Shown here: positions 46,647 to 58,836 of the stretch, one piece after another
Numbering within the stretch: position 1 is the first letter of the stretch
Layout of the letters: every line of letters starts with the position of its first letter
NCBI GenBank assembly: GCA_940671915.1
Contig: CALNVZ010003432.1
Location: forward strand, 5,144,253 to 5,208,252
Length of the DNA: 64,000 nt
Direction of reading: 5' to 3'
Source: Paracentrotus lividus
Lineage: Eukaryota; Echinodermata; Echinoidea; Camarodonta; Echinidae
Notes under the pieces: model-generated
What the model was told of the DNA's origin: nothing
The model's database searches: none
The model's input: the letters and a program-made list of their open reading frames with translations, nothing else
Program-made: the position numbers and the translations under genes

Positions 46647-48525
46647 ATGTGGCGTGCTCCCAATAATAGGCACCCTTTGAGAGAACACTTCTGTGTTTGA
46701 TGCGAATAATTACGCTGCATCGAGTCATCCGGTAACGGTGAATATAGGAGAACTCTCCAGGATAAGCGGCAGCTGATAGACATCGGGTAGTTGTTCAGTG
46801 CAAGCACCTCACCTTCTTCCATGTCGTATGCGGTAAACCTATTGGAATGAAAAAGATGGAGAGATCATAAGTGCATATGCAACCAAACATCTACTGTTTC
46901 AATGTTTTATGGTTCACCATGTAGTAGCCCTGAAAGAACTGTTGAAGAAAGTGGACGGTGAAAGTAGAGTTGATGTCTTTTTCAGACTGACCACACGGTG
47001 AACCGTTCAACCGAAGACCATCTAAACATTCAAAGTGTACATCTTTCATATGCAATCTATTATTTGTCTGCGAAACATACACAATTGGACTAAGATTTTT
47101 ATAAAAGTATATCCTACTTGTACCCTTTAGAACTTGGATAGACAGGTAAAAGGTATCAGTAAGCTAGATGTCATCACCTGCTCAAGAACAGACCATTTTC
47201 TGCGTGTTCTCACTTTGTCATTTATAATTTCGCAAAAGATATGGTTGTATTTCCTTTGAATTTTCGTTCCAAATTTAAAATAATGACTAAAGGGAATTCT
47301 ACCTTGTCTCTTTTGAAGAAGTATACATTAATTTATCCTTCCGATCGTAATAGGCCGCATCGATATCTGCGGGATTCTTAGTGTTGATCCTGGTTAGCGT
47401 GGCCAACCTCTGAGATGAGTCGGCCATTGGCGAGACCAATTCACACCATCTTACTGTTGTCGTGTAAACTGCTGCTTGCCATGTTTAAATCTCCAGTATT
47501 TGTTTCCTATTATGAGATGGAAAAAAGATGGTTTCAACATTGATCGGACTGACTTCTGCAAAAGTTTGTAGAAACTGAGAGGCAAGTAAACATAATATTT
47601 TAGACTGATATCAACAAGGTTTGTTGTAATTGCACAAGAAATAAGCCATCCTGGTGAACATTGTAGAATGTATTTGCACCTATATGCAGTTCAAACAGTT
47701 AAGAACTTTTGGAAATGTAAGAGGAGTTCAAAGGAACTCATGATTTATATAACAATGAGTGTTTTTTTTCCTATCATTGAAGGTACGGTTTACAAGCAAA
47801 GTATTCCGGCGCCCTATTCATGAACCTTGTTGTAATTGCAGAGGAGTTATGGGTGTATTGACAGAATATGACATTACGTATCTTTTAAATTCCTTTTTCT
47901 GGCTGGCACAGCGTTTCATAAACAAGGGGAATTGTGTCAATGGCATATCTTTGGCATCTCTGAGTGGCATTGGCAAATGAGATCAACCACCTTTAAAGAA
48001 GTTACATTTCGTCCCTTGGCTTATCAACGTTTTGGACACAGCATCCAGGTCGTCTGGTACACCGTTAAAGCGATTACTCAGCTGCTTCGGCTCGCCTGTA
48101 TTTCACCTCACTCTGGAGTCACGTACACCCACTCCAACTGCTTCGGCGAAGTAGGTAGTGTAGGTCCAACCGGTTATTCGGACGCTCAGCCTCATCCAAT
48201 CAAACACCGTGTCAAGAGTGAGTTATTGCATGTACCTGGAAATAAGATAATCCGAGTATTAGCAAAGGTGGTAAAAGGGAAGACATTTGGAAATGAAGAC
48301 GATCGAAGAATGAGATTGATTTTGTATCATTTTCATTGCAGATCTTTGTACATCTACTGTGACAATCATAACATCTCGGTTGCTTAGATAAACATTCAGA
48401 CTGAGCTTTCAAAATGATTCTTGTTGTGCTGTGTTTACATCTGGTCTCTAAATTTGTTACAAATAAAATAAACCGTCATCTAATTTCACAATGGGATAAC
48501 CTAAAGTTTTACATGAATTTGAGAA
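46647..48525. repeat. Copy B of the ~1.85-kb duplication
   Basis: It begins directly after the gap and carries extra bases relative to copy A in many places, such as GTAGGTAGTGTAGGTCC against GTAGGTGTGTAGGTCC. A 151-residue plus-strand frame (47932-48387) exists only in this copy, because copy A is shifted. I therefore do not call it a gene. Confidence 0.85.
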
Positions 48526-48801
48526 AACCGTTAATGCCGTAATATGCGTTTGATTAATACGACCGCTGATTAGACAGGACTGTATATTTGAGATCAGAAA
48601 CAACAAAAAGAATTTGTACATGAGAAAAACACCCAGACATTTTCTCACGCATATTAATATCTCTGAACAGACAGTTGATGTTTTGGTAGTATGTACGTCG
48701 ATAGTCCTTTGCCATTAAAGGAGCGACTTGATTGGATACATGATGGAAGAGAATTCTGTGCTGAGTGAACCCTTAACCCTAGGATAAGTGAGCACGACTT
48801 C

Positions 48802-49425
48802 ATGGGCAGCTACCCGACTGCAGGTTGGCTAGTCCTGGTCGGCGATCTCCTGTCTGTCAAGAGTGATACCATTTTGAAAGAATATATGACGAGTGTGGAG
48901 ACGTTCAAGGTAGATGAGAGTCGCTCAACTGATCCAGGTGACCATCTGTTGGTCGTGTCGAAAATTGTCGGATCATACTCCAATAAGTCGATAGTCGATC
49001 TGAAGATTAAAGAGGAAACATATACCCTGTCATGTTAATGTATCATTTTTTCATTCATTTCACTATTATGTGATTTGTTGTACAGGTCGCTGCAGTCGGG
49101 TTGCCGGACTGTCGCGTTTCCCATCACATTTGTACTCAGTTCGGAGAATTCCGAACCACTTCACCAATCCGTTGGCAAGAATCTCATATACATTTGCTAC
49201 AGACGATCAAGTTGAACATCGGTACTAGTAACGGGTACGTCAGGGAATTGAATGTACTTCCATCACCATTATGGAAGCAGGGTATAGGAGTTGTCAAAAT
49301 CGGACCACACGTGGAGGAGTTAAAATGTCATGAATAATTGGTCCCAGGGGCTATGTGATTACACCTGGACAAAGACCAAGACCTAAAGCTATTGTGTCTT
49401 TGTTTATCCCATTTCTTAATAAAGT
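48802..49425 (+). other. Coding-like plus-strand segment, unassigned
   Basis: Two blocks look protein-like: MGSYPTAGWLVLVGDLL onward at 48802-49038, with a good internal donor at 48909/48910 (TTCAAG|GTAGAT), and an acceptor TTGTTGTACAG at 49085 opening VAAVGLPDCRVSHHICTQFG to a stop at 49337. An AATAAA polyadenylation signal follows at about 49420. This would fit the 3' end of a short plus-strand gene, or a domesticated or decayed element. I do not recognise the family. The opposite strand is also open over part of it, so the strand is not secure. Confidence 0.3.
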
Positions 49426-50740
49426 TTCGTTACTTAAATAGACTTTAAAACTGTTTTGGTACAAACTTACTTGAGCTAGCAAAGGCAATGAGGATATCAA
49501 CATTGAGGACATTCCTGAGTTCTGCTCCCCTAAGATAGCGGGTGACCTCTGCCCATCTTTCTGGAAAGCGCTTGATAGATACTTGAGGTATCTGGATGTA
49601 CTGACGAGCGGATACGCATCTTAAAACACGCCAGGTGATTTATTGGAGTATCTCACTCCAGAAGCTCCTGGAGGATGGAACGAAGATTGGCCAGCAGCAT
49701 CAGAGTCCCGCCGATGACGATGAGAGCCACTCATCACTTGTCTTACTACTCCCGTATATCACGTTTTGGACGCAAAACCACTCTTATCGTTTTTATTCTT
49801 TACCTCCACTTCGTGTGGGTACTCGAGTAGAAGCTTTATCTTTGGCATCAAGTTCCACTAACCAAGTGTAGAACGTCTTCAGTGACGGTGTAAGTCAACA
49901 CCTGGTCGGTTGCCGCTTGATTTTCTTCTCTCTGGTTTGTAGGTTGTTTGGTCCTATAAGATTATCATCTTTATCTTCCATCTGAGTTGTGCACAGCTGA
50001 AAATCTTCAAAATCTTTCAAAGTCATCCATTGAGCCTTGACCTCTACCTATTGAGAACTGGTCCCATCCACCGTTTATCCAGCGACTGATGGCTTTCTCT
50101 TACAAGGTCTGCCACATGGTAGATTGCGCTGTTAAGGTCGAAAGAGGGAGATACTTGTTACCCCCGCTTTCCAAGATAATTTGATTAATTTCAGCGTCAA
50201 CGTCGGGGATCATGGGAAACGCTTTCCCCAAACTGCTTGCTCGTCCCTTGCAGTGTTCGTTACGGCTCGTTTTGTGCATCATCACTGCGAGGAGCTGACC
50301 GTCCTTCCCCTCGGTTTTTCTTTCATTAGCATCCGATTGTCTTGAATCACCTTATAAGTTCAGACAACTCGCTGGTTTTGTGCTAGATCATACTACTTGC
50401 TTCATTCTGAAGTGGTAATCGGGTACGCTAGCGCATCGGGTTTGCCATTGAATTTCTTTTAGCTGGGCTTCATCAATTCTCACGTGCGTGTGGAGTACGC
50501 CCTAGTAAGATTTAATTAATTGTGGTCGCTCTGGAAAAGCTTGATTGCCATCTTTCAGTCAGTGTCACTTGTTCGACTGTCCGTTCATCCGTTGATTGTG
50601 TTTGAGAGGGTGGCCATACTCGTTTCTTCGCGAATAATGTTTACCATCTTCATTGAGATGTGCTGTCGGAGTGGTGTATTTCACTATATCCATAGTTCTT
50701 TTAAGAAATTTCTGCCAAAGAGACAGAAGGGAAAAATCGA
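49426..50740. other. Coding-like, GC-richer segment of unknown origin
   Basis: Both strands have protein-like blocks. On the plus strand there is INIEDIPEFCSPKIAGDL and onward at about 49495-49620. On the minus strand there is FPMIPDVDAEINQIILESGG at about 50140-50225. Neither continues as one frame. It is probably a relic, either a mobile element or an old gene copy, but nothing identifies the family. Confidence 0.25.
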
Positions 50741-50789
50741 TTTATCATGTAAATATCATAATTCAATCATATCATTTAGTGTAATGAAT

Positions 50790-50826
50790 AAATTTTTTTT
50801 TTTTTTTGTTTTTTTTTTTTTTTTTA
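50790..50826. repeat. Poly-T tract
   Basis: Two adjoining T runs totalling about 36 bases. Confidence 0.93.
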
Positions 50827-50829
50827 AGC

Positions 50830-51433
50830 ACCCTTTCTGGTATATACAATGTAACCTTACCGATTTTTTTTTTATTGATTATTTTTTATATTAAATAAAT
50901 TATGGTTTCGAATTCCAGCTATAATATGTACTTCAAGACCTATTCCGAAAATTCAAATAATAGATATCTTACATAATCTTCACCTCTACAAACGAGCGCA
51001 GCCGAGATAGAGCGCAACGTACTAGAAATAAGCCTTCAAATCATGTTTAAAAGGCCACTGTCGTCATTTATAGTCATGAATATATATGAATATTTAATTG
51101 CCAATTCCAAGAAAAACTATGACAGATAAACTATTAATTATCTCAGGGTTCTTATAGTACCACCAATGGGTAAAGTGCTATTGTATTATTTTGATGAATT
51201 GATCATCTGTTTTTATCATAGCTTCACAGGAGAAAAAATTGTTCTACTTCTTTGTATTACAACGTAGGGGTCTTAGTAGAACGGAATGGTTTAGTCATTA
51301 CTTTCTTGAATTCTGAAAGCTTTAATTAATGATTGTATGGTTGATAATATAGTATAGTTGTCATCTGATAATATAGAATAGTGTAGTTGTAAGTATAAAC
51401 AATTATTTTTATTGTATTTTGGTGTGTTAGTGG

Positions 51434-51464
<31 letters not shown>

Positions 51465-53185
51465 TGTGTTGTATGTGTGTCGTTGACATACAAGCTTAAG
51501 TCATCCAGCATGCCGATTATTTAATATAGTGCCAATTTAATCCTTCAAATTTTGATTTTTTAAAACTGATCTAAATTCATAAAATCATAATGAAAATGGA
51601 ATAACATCGCCCTGCAATCTGTGATATCACTGCATGTGCTCCTCAAAACATAATGACAATAACAAAATGAACACAATATAAGGTAATCATCAGTAGATGA
51701 TATGTGTGGGCACACTTGCAATGCGCTTATCGGCTCCACTCCGCTTAAGTTATTTCCGTTTTGCATTGTGTCTATACACTCTATGAGGCAAAGTGAGGAA
51801 ATTTTGTTCCAGACAATCATAAAACAGACATGAAATGTATGTTAGACAGAGTACTCTCAGAAGGAACCACATAGTGTACCTGACATTATCTTCAGTATCT
51901 TGAAGCAACACTATCACTGTTCACTGGAAAAACACCACAGTACAGTGTAACTGTGAACACTGTCATTGAGTTTACATAGTTTATCGTTCGGGATAATACA
52001 TTTAAACAGAGTTCTTCCGCAATTATGTCGTGGTCAGATAATGTGCGGTGTGCTTAAATGTGTGACATTTTTGGGTGCTTGTCCGGGAATGTAATGCCAG
52101 TCAACAACATATTTGCAATCATGGGTATCTTTACGTAATGATTGCGGTTGCGGAGACTTGCGATATTATTGATTTACTAAGTTATATTTAAATAGCCTTT
52201 AATATATTTTTGTCTGGTATTTACGAAGATTTACATTCCTCTAAAGAATGAAAAGAGTATGCGGTAAAAGAAAAAAAAGTAATGAAAAACAAAACCAGCA
52301 AAATGTATTCCAACCTTCACTTATGTTCCGTGTATTCGTTTCTCCGGTACATGGTAGTAAACTAAACATTGTAAGAAGATAACCATTGGGTTATACCTGG
52401 TTAAATTCAGGAAAAGCAAACTCGATGTGCATAGCAATGCAGGGGTAAAAGAGAAATCACTACAATCCCCCTAAAAGTAGTACAAAATGATTTAATATGG
52501 CTGGTATTTATCATTTGAAAACCAGATTGTCATATACATAGCTGTACATAATATATTATGATCATGTTCAATTTGAAGTATTACTGGATCAGTTACCCTT
52601 TTAAAGTTCTTCACAAACTGAACATTATATTTTCTCAGGAATATGCTTCGTGTAATTTATTACTTTCTATTTATATACCAGAATATTTTCTCCATTATCT
52701 TTGTCTTCCTGTCACACGGTATACATTTAAGTTTACTTTAAATGCACTTACGATCAAGCAGTATCATATATGTCATATAATAATATTATGAAAACTATTT
52801 AGATTATTTGCACATATGTAAACTAGAAAATCAGAAAATATAAACAAATACTTGTGCCTATCACCGCGTTGGCCACATACAATTTTGTATCAGATGTTTA
52901 TGATTTTTCATTTGCAGGAAATATGTTGCTACTTAACATATATTTATAATATTAGATTCAACTGCACTCAATAAAGTTGCAGGTTTGGGCTGGGATATTA
53001 TGACACGAGAAATCATTATCCTGTTCGATACAGTTTCACAGAATAAGGACAGAATAAGTAATCAATATTTTTTTTTTACTGTATCATTGTGTTTAAGGAG
53101 CCATGTGTCTTCAAGCGGTTTCTATTACAGTATCGTGGTAACAGTATTTTATGATACTTGTCTTTTAAACCTATTCGAGGCTTGC
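50830..53185. other. AT-rich stretch, nothing recognised
   Basis: Contains a (GT)n microsatellite at about 51434-51480. The open frames at 51560-51820 and 52558-52791 lack recognisable domains. Confidence 0.4.
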
Positions 53186-53242
53186 ATGGCTTCGTGGTCT
53201 GTTGGTGTAAAACACCAACGTTCAGGATTCAAAATCCTTTAA
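53184..53242 (+). repeat. tRNA-like relic (possible SINE head)
   Basis: GCATGGCTTCGTGGTCTGTTGG resembles a pol III A box with a D arm. TTGGTGTAAAACACCAA makes a short anticodon-like hairpin. AGGATTCAAAATCCTT makes a T-arm-like hairpin with a poor B box (GGTTCGAATCC expected). There is no acceptor stem. It is not a functional tRNA. Confidence 0.3.
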
Positions 53243-53390
53243 GAGATAGTTTAATGAGTACAGTTTTTATTACAAACACTCCATTCCCTTTAAAAAATTG
53301 ATAGAATTTGCGTTCACAAAGAGGGGGACTTCCAGTATAATCCCCCCAAAACACCACCCTGAATCACTTCCGAAATGGATTTATATTATA

Positions 53391-53914
53391 CACTGAGTCC
53401 CAGAAAAAGTGTATATACCAAGGTTTAAGAGCATTGTTTAAAAAAAAATCGTAACTTTTGGGACCTCAATTTCTACTTTACATTATTGTATATTCAGCAG
53501 TAACTCATATGCTACCAAATTATAACAAATTTATGCCTGTGTTGTCATGGATGTCCGGGGTCTTGGTTTTTAAAACAATCTGTGTCAAAATTGCCTTGTA
53601 CCTAGTTTGGTCAGAAGTATCCCACGGCAGCTGTACTAGACTTTCCTGAGCCATCAACAAGGAGAAACTGTTACTTTTGTCTTGTTCTAGAAACGTACTG
53701 GTTGCTCCTGCCCAAACTTGGTACAAGGCAATTTTGACAAGGTCTTTTAAAACCCAAGTGCTCATTTATCCATGACAGCACAGGTATAAATTTGGTATCA
53801 CTAAACAACATACGGGTTACTCTTTAATACGCAATACAAAATAAAATCACACAAACTATTATGCTTTAATACAACGCCCTCAAAATAAGAGATATATATT
53901 TCTGGGACGCTTTG
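53391..53914. mobile_element. TA-flanked palindromic MITE (Tc1/mariner-like)
   Basis: The left end is CACTGAGTCCCAGAAA and the right end (rc) is CAAAGCGTCCCAGAAA, with TA immediately outside both. The arms continue inward for about 200 bp as imperfect inverted sequence, best at AAATTTATRCCTGTGYTGTC followed by ATGGAT, and TGTCAAAATTGCCTTGTACC. The 63- and 81-residue frames on the two strands are mirror images of these arms. No transposase is present. Confidence 0.82.
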
Positions 53915-53915
53915 T

Positions 53916-56900
53916 ATTTTTTTAGCCAATACTTTGGGGCTTATATTTACCAGACAAAGAAGGGATTATCACAGGCGCGTATGTACATACATTATAACAA
54001 ATGACACAACCAGTAATCGATAAGACCGATTGCTTTTGGGTAAGGGTATACTAATAATATTTACAAATATGTAAAAAGATATATGACGCGTGAACACAAG
54101 ATTACTAATACTTTTAATGAATTTTAACTTGACTTGCAACAATTTTGATAAAAAAGGAGTGTGCTATAAAATCAAGTAGGAATAAAATACTTGAATATAC
54201 TAACCTATGACAAGGATGAGTGTACTGCTCATCTGCTTTCAATTAACATTTCTATATTTTGACGGAGGAAACATTTAGTGTGGTATATTTGCAATTAATA
54301 TCTTAAAATGTATTTTCGATGTATTTCAACATAAAAGCATAAGTGTATTTAAAATTGTACTCAAATCCTTGGTATGTTCATATCGGAAACTGATACTTGC
54401 AAGGTAAACAAGAAAAAGTCAGAATTTGTTTTTTTACTTAGATAATTTTAGTGCGAATCTGGAGCAAAAAAGAACAGAAAGAAGACCCAATATTACAAGT
54501 AAAAATAATGTCGCAGTAGTTATAATTCATGTTTATTTAGAGGTATATGCACTGTACCATATATTTTCAGCATAGAGCTTAAGAGATTTTAAGGAAGCTA
54601 AAGTTAAAATATTTGTTGGATGTAAACCCGCTGTTTGGAAATTTCAGTTATTCAGAAAAGGATAAATTACCCTTCATAATGTATCATATAGGATTTTTTT
54701 TACACGGAAATCCCGAGTATCAAACAGTATCCGTAAGTTCATATCAATGTATTTAAGTGGAAAGTACAATTTTAAATATGCGCTAACTTATTTCTAACAA
54801 AGGATATTTTTTGACTGATGTTTTCATCAACTAGGTTTGTAATATTAGATATTAACAAATGGAGATTATTTTGACAAGCGCTTACTAAAAACAAATACAA
54901 GGAATATTGTCAATTGATCATATAAAAGGATCTCCAAACAAGGTGATACAGTATTATTGTCATTTAAAGGTTGATTTAAATAATATTAGGTAACGAAAAC
55001 GAGCTAAAATGAATTTTAAATTTGGGGAGATAATAAATTACATTCACACTGTGTGGATATATATTTATGAAAGATGTTGGGATTCTGTTTCTGTGACATA
55101 AACCTTTATTTTTCTTTACTTTAATTGAATACCTGTACTCATACAGCACAAGCATACGTGATAAATCCATGATCATAAAATCTTCAGGAACTACATCATT
55201 AATACGAGATATGGCTATGATAATTTTGGTTATTTAATTTTAAAAAAACCCTTTAAAACCTTTAACTGCAGTAACTTAAATGATTACTTGTTTTTAAGTG
55301 TAAACAGATATTTATGTATATTTTGCAGTGCGATATCAAGATTGAGGACAATCATTATGATATTGCATGAATGTAAATAAACTATTTAACATAATGTTGA
55401 GCCAAATATTATTTACCATATTTACTAAGTATTAATTTCGATAGAGAAATGTAATTTATTTTATGAATATAACACGCAAGTAAATTTGTGTGTTACAATG
55501 CTGTCTGTTGCACAAGATTATTTTGAACAGGGTTACTTGTAAGATTAAAACTTACATTGAAGAATTGAATGATGCCATCGCGAAAACAATTGTTATCAAC
55601 GTAACTTTACATAACCATTTACCGTTACTTCCAAGGTAACGTAACAGCCAATCAAAATCCAGTCATTTCATAAGAGTTACCATTGGTGGTGAAATTACAA
55701 CGATGGTAAGTTTTATGCAAGAGTTCCCAGATAATTCTAAAGGGTACTATTAAGTCCAGTACCAGCATGTTGATCATTTAATAATCAATTGTATTGAATG
55801 ACAATGCTGATTCTTAATTCTAACTTTGAAATTGATGTTTATCCAATATCCGTCAAATTTGATTGAATTTGTCAGTAAGTGTACAAAGGGTTAGTATTTG
55901 GAGGCATAAGTACATTTTCTTGTTATGAGTGAGGCCCTTTAAAATGGACAACATGAATTGTTGGATAAGATTTACAGAAGTAAAAGTAGTTTTGTGCCTT
56001 ATAATGTGAGGATTAATATTAATCCTCACATTATTTACAATCACTAAAGGTACTATAAGTGGGCCGTATGATCAAATTTTGGACATTCATTTATTAATGC
56101 AATTTGAATTAATGTAGGGAATGCATTTAATTTCTGATTTGTTTTTTGTTTTCTTTAGCAATTCTGTACTCTAAATTTTGGAATTGAAATTCGAAAATTT
56201 AAATTTGATTGGAATCCGAATTGAATAAGAATGATTTTAATACCATAAAAGATTTAGGGAAATATTTTAACTTTGTATCCCATGGATATGTATATTTTCC
56301 CAGTATTTCTAAACTAAATTTATAAATAACAAATTGCTGCAGAAAAAAAACAAAGAGTGTGAGAATGGATATTATTAAATTGGCAGCTCTATGGAAAAAT
56401 GCTATAAAATCTGTAGTGCATTAAAAGGGCAAATAGATTGGTGTTTTCTCTAGAGTTCAGGAATGTGTAAACCCTCAACTATAGAACACAAACTATCATA
56501 CATTTGGCGATTATACAATTTAACAATGAAGCCCTTGTGTATAAAAAAGTGTTCGTCATTCTTTTACTGAATTGTCTCTTTTATATATTTTTGCACAAAA
56601 TTAAAATGTTGATATTTATTGATTTTTACACTGCCGAGCGATATTAGTCTGTATTTTATCTTTAGATTGATAAGTTTTAAAATGTAAATCGAGTGACACA
56701 TGTTTTTCTTGTGTCCGTCCGTCACTCGTGTATTGTTTATTTACAAAAATAAGAGCTTTATCAATAAAAAGATAATATGAAATTTGGTTTGACTTATGTA
56801 TTTTTGTACCCTTTGTGTCATTGTTTTAGGTAGACATTACTATGTGGTTTGTTCACTAGATCGAGGTCCACTTTACCAAATGCTTGCTAGGCCAATTTCC

Positions 56901-57070
56901 CCCTAGAAAATTAAGATAAAAAAGATCCCACAAGCCTAAATCCCACATCACTCTGGATCCCATACCGCATATGAAAAACAGACATTGTGCCATTGTTCAT
57001 ACGAAATGCAACGTTTTATTTTTTACAGGCACTGCCGTGATATTTGATTTAGGCTTAATATGGACAGAGA
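53916..57070. other. Very AT-rich stretch, no gene recognised
   Basis: Only the palindrome at 56001-56034 stands out. Confidence 0.4.
56001..56034. repeat. Perfect 34-bp palindrome
   Basis: ATAATGTGAGGATTAAT is followed directly by its exact reverse complement, with no loop. It could form a cruciform, and no known binding site matches. Confidence 0.93.
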
Positions 57071-57071
57071 T

Positions 57072-57432
57072 TTCATGACATAATTATCGTTTTCATCTCT
57101 CTCTCTCTCTCTCTTTCTCTTTTTGCTTTCTGCTTTACCATATTTTATCTCTGTTTCCTTCCCGATTTCTTCTTTCCATGTTATATACTCTTAAATCATC
57201 AGAAAATGGAGTAACAATGTTGCTGTTGTTATTCTGTTTATAATCATAGCATGAGAAACTTTATGTCATAATTATTGATTTATTTCTCTTTCTCTCTCTC
57301 TCTGTTTGCCTTCTGCTTTACCATATTTTATCTCTGCTTCATTCCTGATTTCCTCTTTCCATGTTATATACTCTTAAATCATCAGAAGATGGAGAAACAA
57401 TAATGTTGCTGTTGTTATTCTGTTTATAATCA
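57072..57432. repeat. Tandem duplication, unit ~180 bp
   Basis: Two adjacent copies (about 57072-57249 and 57250-57432) share a (CT)n tract, then CTGCTTTACCATATTTTATC, CTTTCCATGTTATATACTCT and GTTGCTGTTGTTATTCTGTT in order, with about 90 percent identity by eye. Confidence 0.9.
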
Positions 57433-58462
57433 TAACTCACACAACTTTTCTTCACACAAAAAAATTAAACACTAACAACTACCTGATATAATATACTATA
57501 AAGGTTTATATACAGTGAATCCTAGAAATATCTACTGCAAACTTTTAGAGCCTCTGACGAAAATTATTTAAACATCTACAATCTTAATATTTCATAATTA
57601 AAAGGTGCATGATAAACAAATGATAATTGTTAAGGAAATACTACACAATGAGCAGATTCAACCACTCAGTGTTCAGTAAAAAATTAAAGTTTAAAGTGTT
57701 GATCGATTAACAAAAATAAAAATAATAAAAAAAAAAAAAATAAATTGCACGAAAACATAGCAAAGCGCAGGACAGCATTGGGAGACATATTGTGTAAAAT
57801 AACCATGATCCTCTATCCAAATGTGCCAGCATTCCAGCTAAACCTCTGAAAAAGGGGAATCCAACCACGGCAAAAAACAAATAGCAGAATTGTTTACAAA
57901 TCAGTCATTTTTATCTAATTTCGCTAATTTTAGGACCTCCATATAGAACGTACAACAAGACTTTCCAAACTCTCTTTTTTTAGCCTAATTTGATGAAACA
58001 TTTTTAAAAATAAAATATTACTCTTCTCATATTACAAGTACTGTATCCTATAAATTAACTATCTCCTTGGGTTAGATTCTCATAAAGTATAACTATGCTA
58101 CCCAGTAGATAATTGAAGATTAGATGCGATATTACTGTTGCTGAAATATTGCTTTCACAAAGTCCTTTGATGATCTCGATCTTGACATTGCAAATGTTCA
58201 AATAAAACAGAAACACCTTCACAGCACATACATGTACAGGAGTCCTACAGCAGCTTAGTAACATGATTTGGTATTCCAATCTTTCATACTATCTAATTAA
58301 TTCAATTACGGTAGTACAGACTATCTTTTTCCAGATCTCCCAAACGTATAACCCAACATTAAATAAACATTTTTTTAAAACCTCCTAAAATCTATATATA
58401 GATATTTTGTCTTCTGATTAAATATAATACTTTTCTTTCTCTTTTTCACCTCAAATCGGTCG
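57433..58462. other. Region 3' of UROS, including its 3' UTR
   Basis: On the minus strand this follows the UROS stop codon. I find no AATAAA or ATTAAA on the minus strand in the first ~450 bp after the stop, so the cleavage site is not placed. Confidence 0.4.
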
Positions 58463-58597
58463 TCATCTATCAGTTCCCTTTCGACATTGCTGTATGCAAT
58501 GAAGTAGTGCTGTTGGATTCGGCTTCTCTGCAACACCAGCTATAGAGTAACCATGCTCCTCCATGGCGGCTTGTGTAGTCCCGCCTATAGCCAAAAG
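58463..58597 (-). CDS. UROS: UROS coding exon 7 (terminal)
   Basis: Residues 221-264, LLAIGGTTQAAMEEHGYSIA onward to HCIQQCRKGTDR and a TGA stop at 58463-58465. It aligns with human [20 protein letters not shown]. The acceptor is ACTCTCCCAG|CTT. Confidence 0.96.
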   Translation of the reverse strand, partial: LLAIGGTTQAAMEEHGYSIAGVAEKPNPTALLHCIQQCRKGTDR

Positions 58598-58799
58598 CTG
58601 GGAGAGTAATGTATACATTTAATAAAAAAACTTATCCAATAAGTTTAAAAGCAAATAAAATATGATGATAAAAGTATATTTTATTCTGACATACTGAATG
58701 GTTGGTAAATCAAAATTTTCAAGTAATTGAATGCTGAAAAAAAAACAACAGAATAATAAACAAATGCAAGGATGGAATCTACAACAAATAGAGCAAGAG

Positions 58800-58836
<37 letters not shown>

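Noticed and set aside
47932-48387. 151-residue frame with GHSIQVVW, recalling a CAP/SCP domain
   Set aside because: It is present only in copy B of an indel-laden duplication. The upstream and downstream CAP motifs and the cysteine pattern are missing, and copy A breaks the frame.
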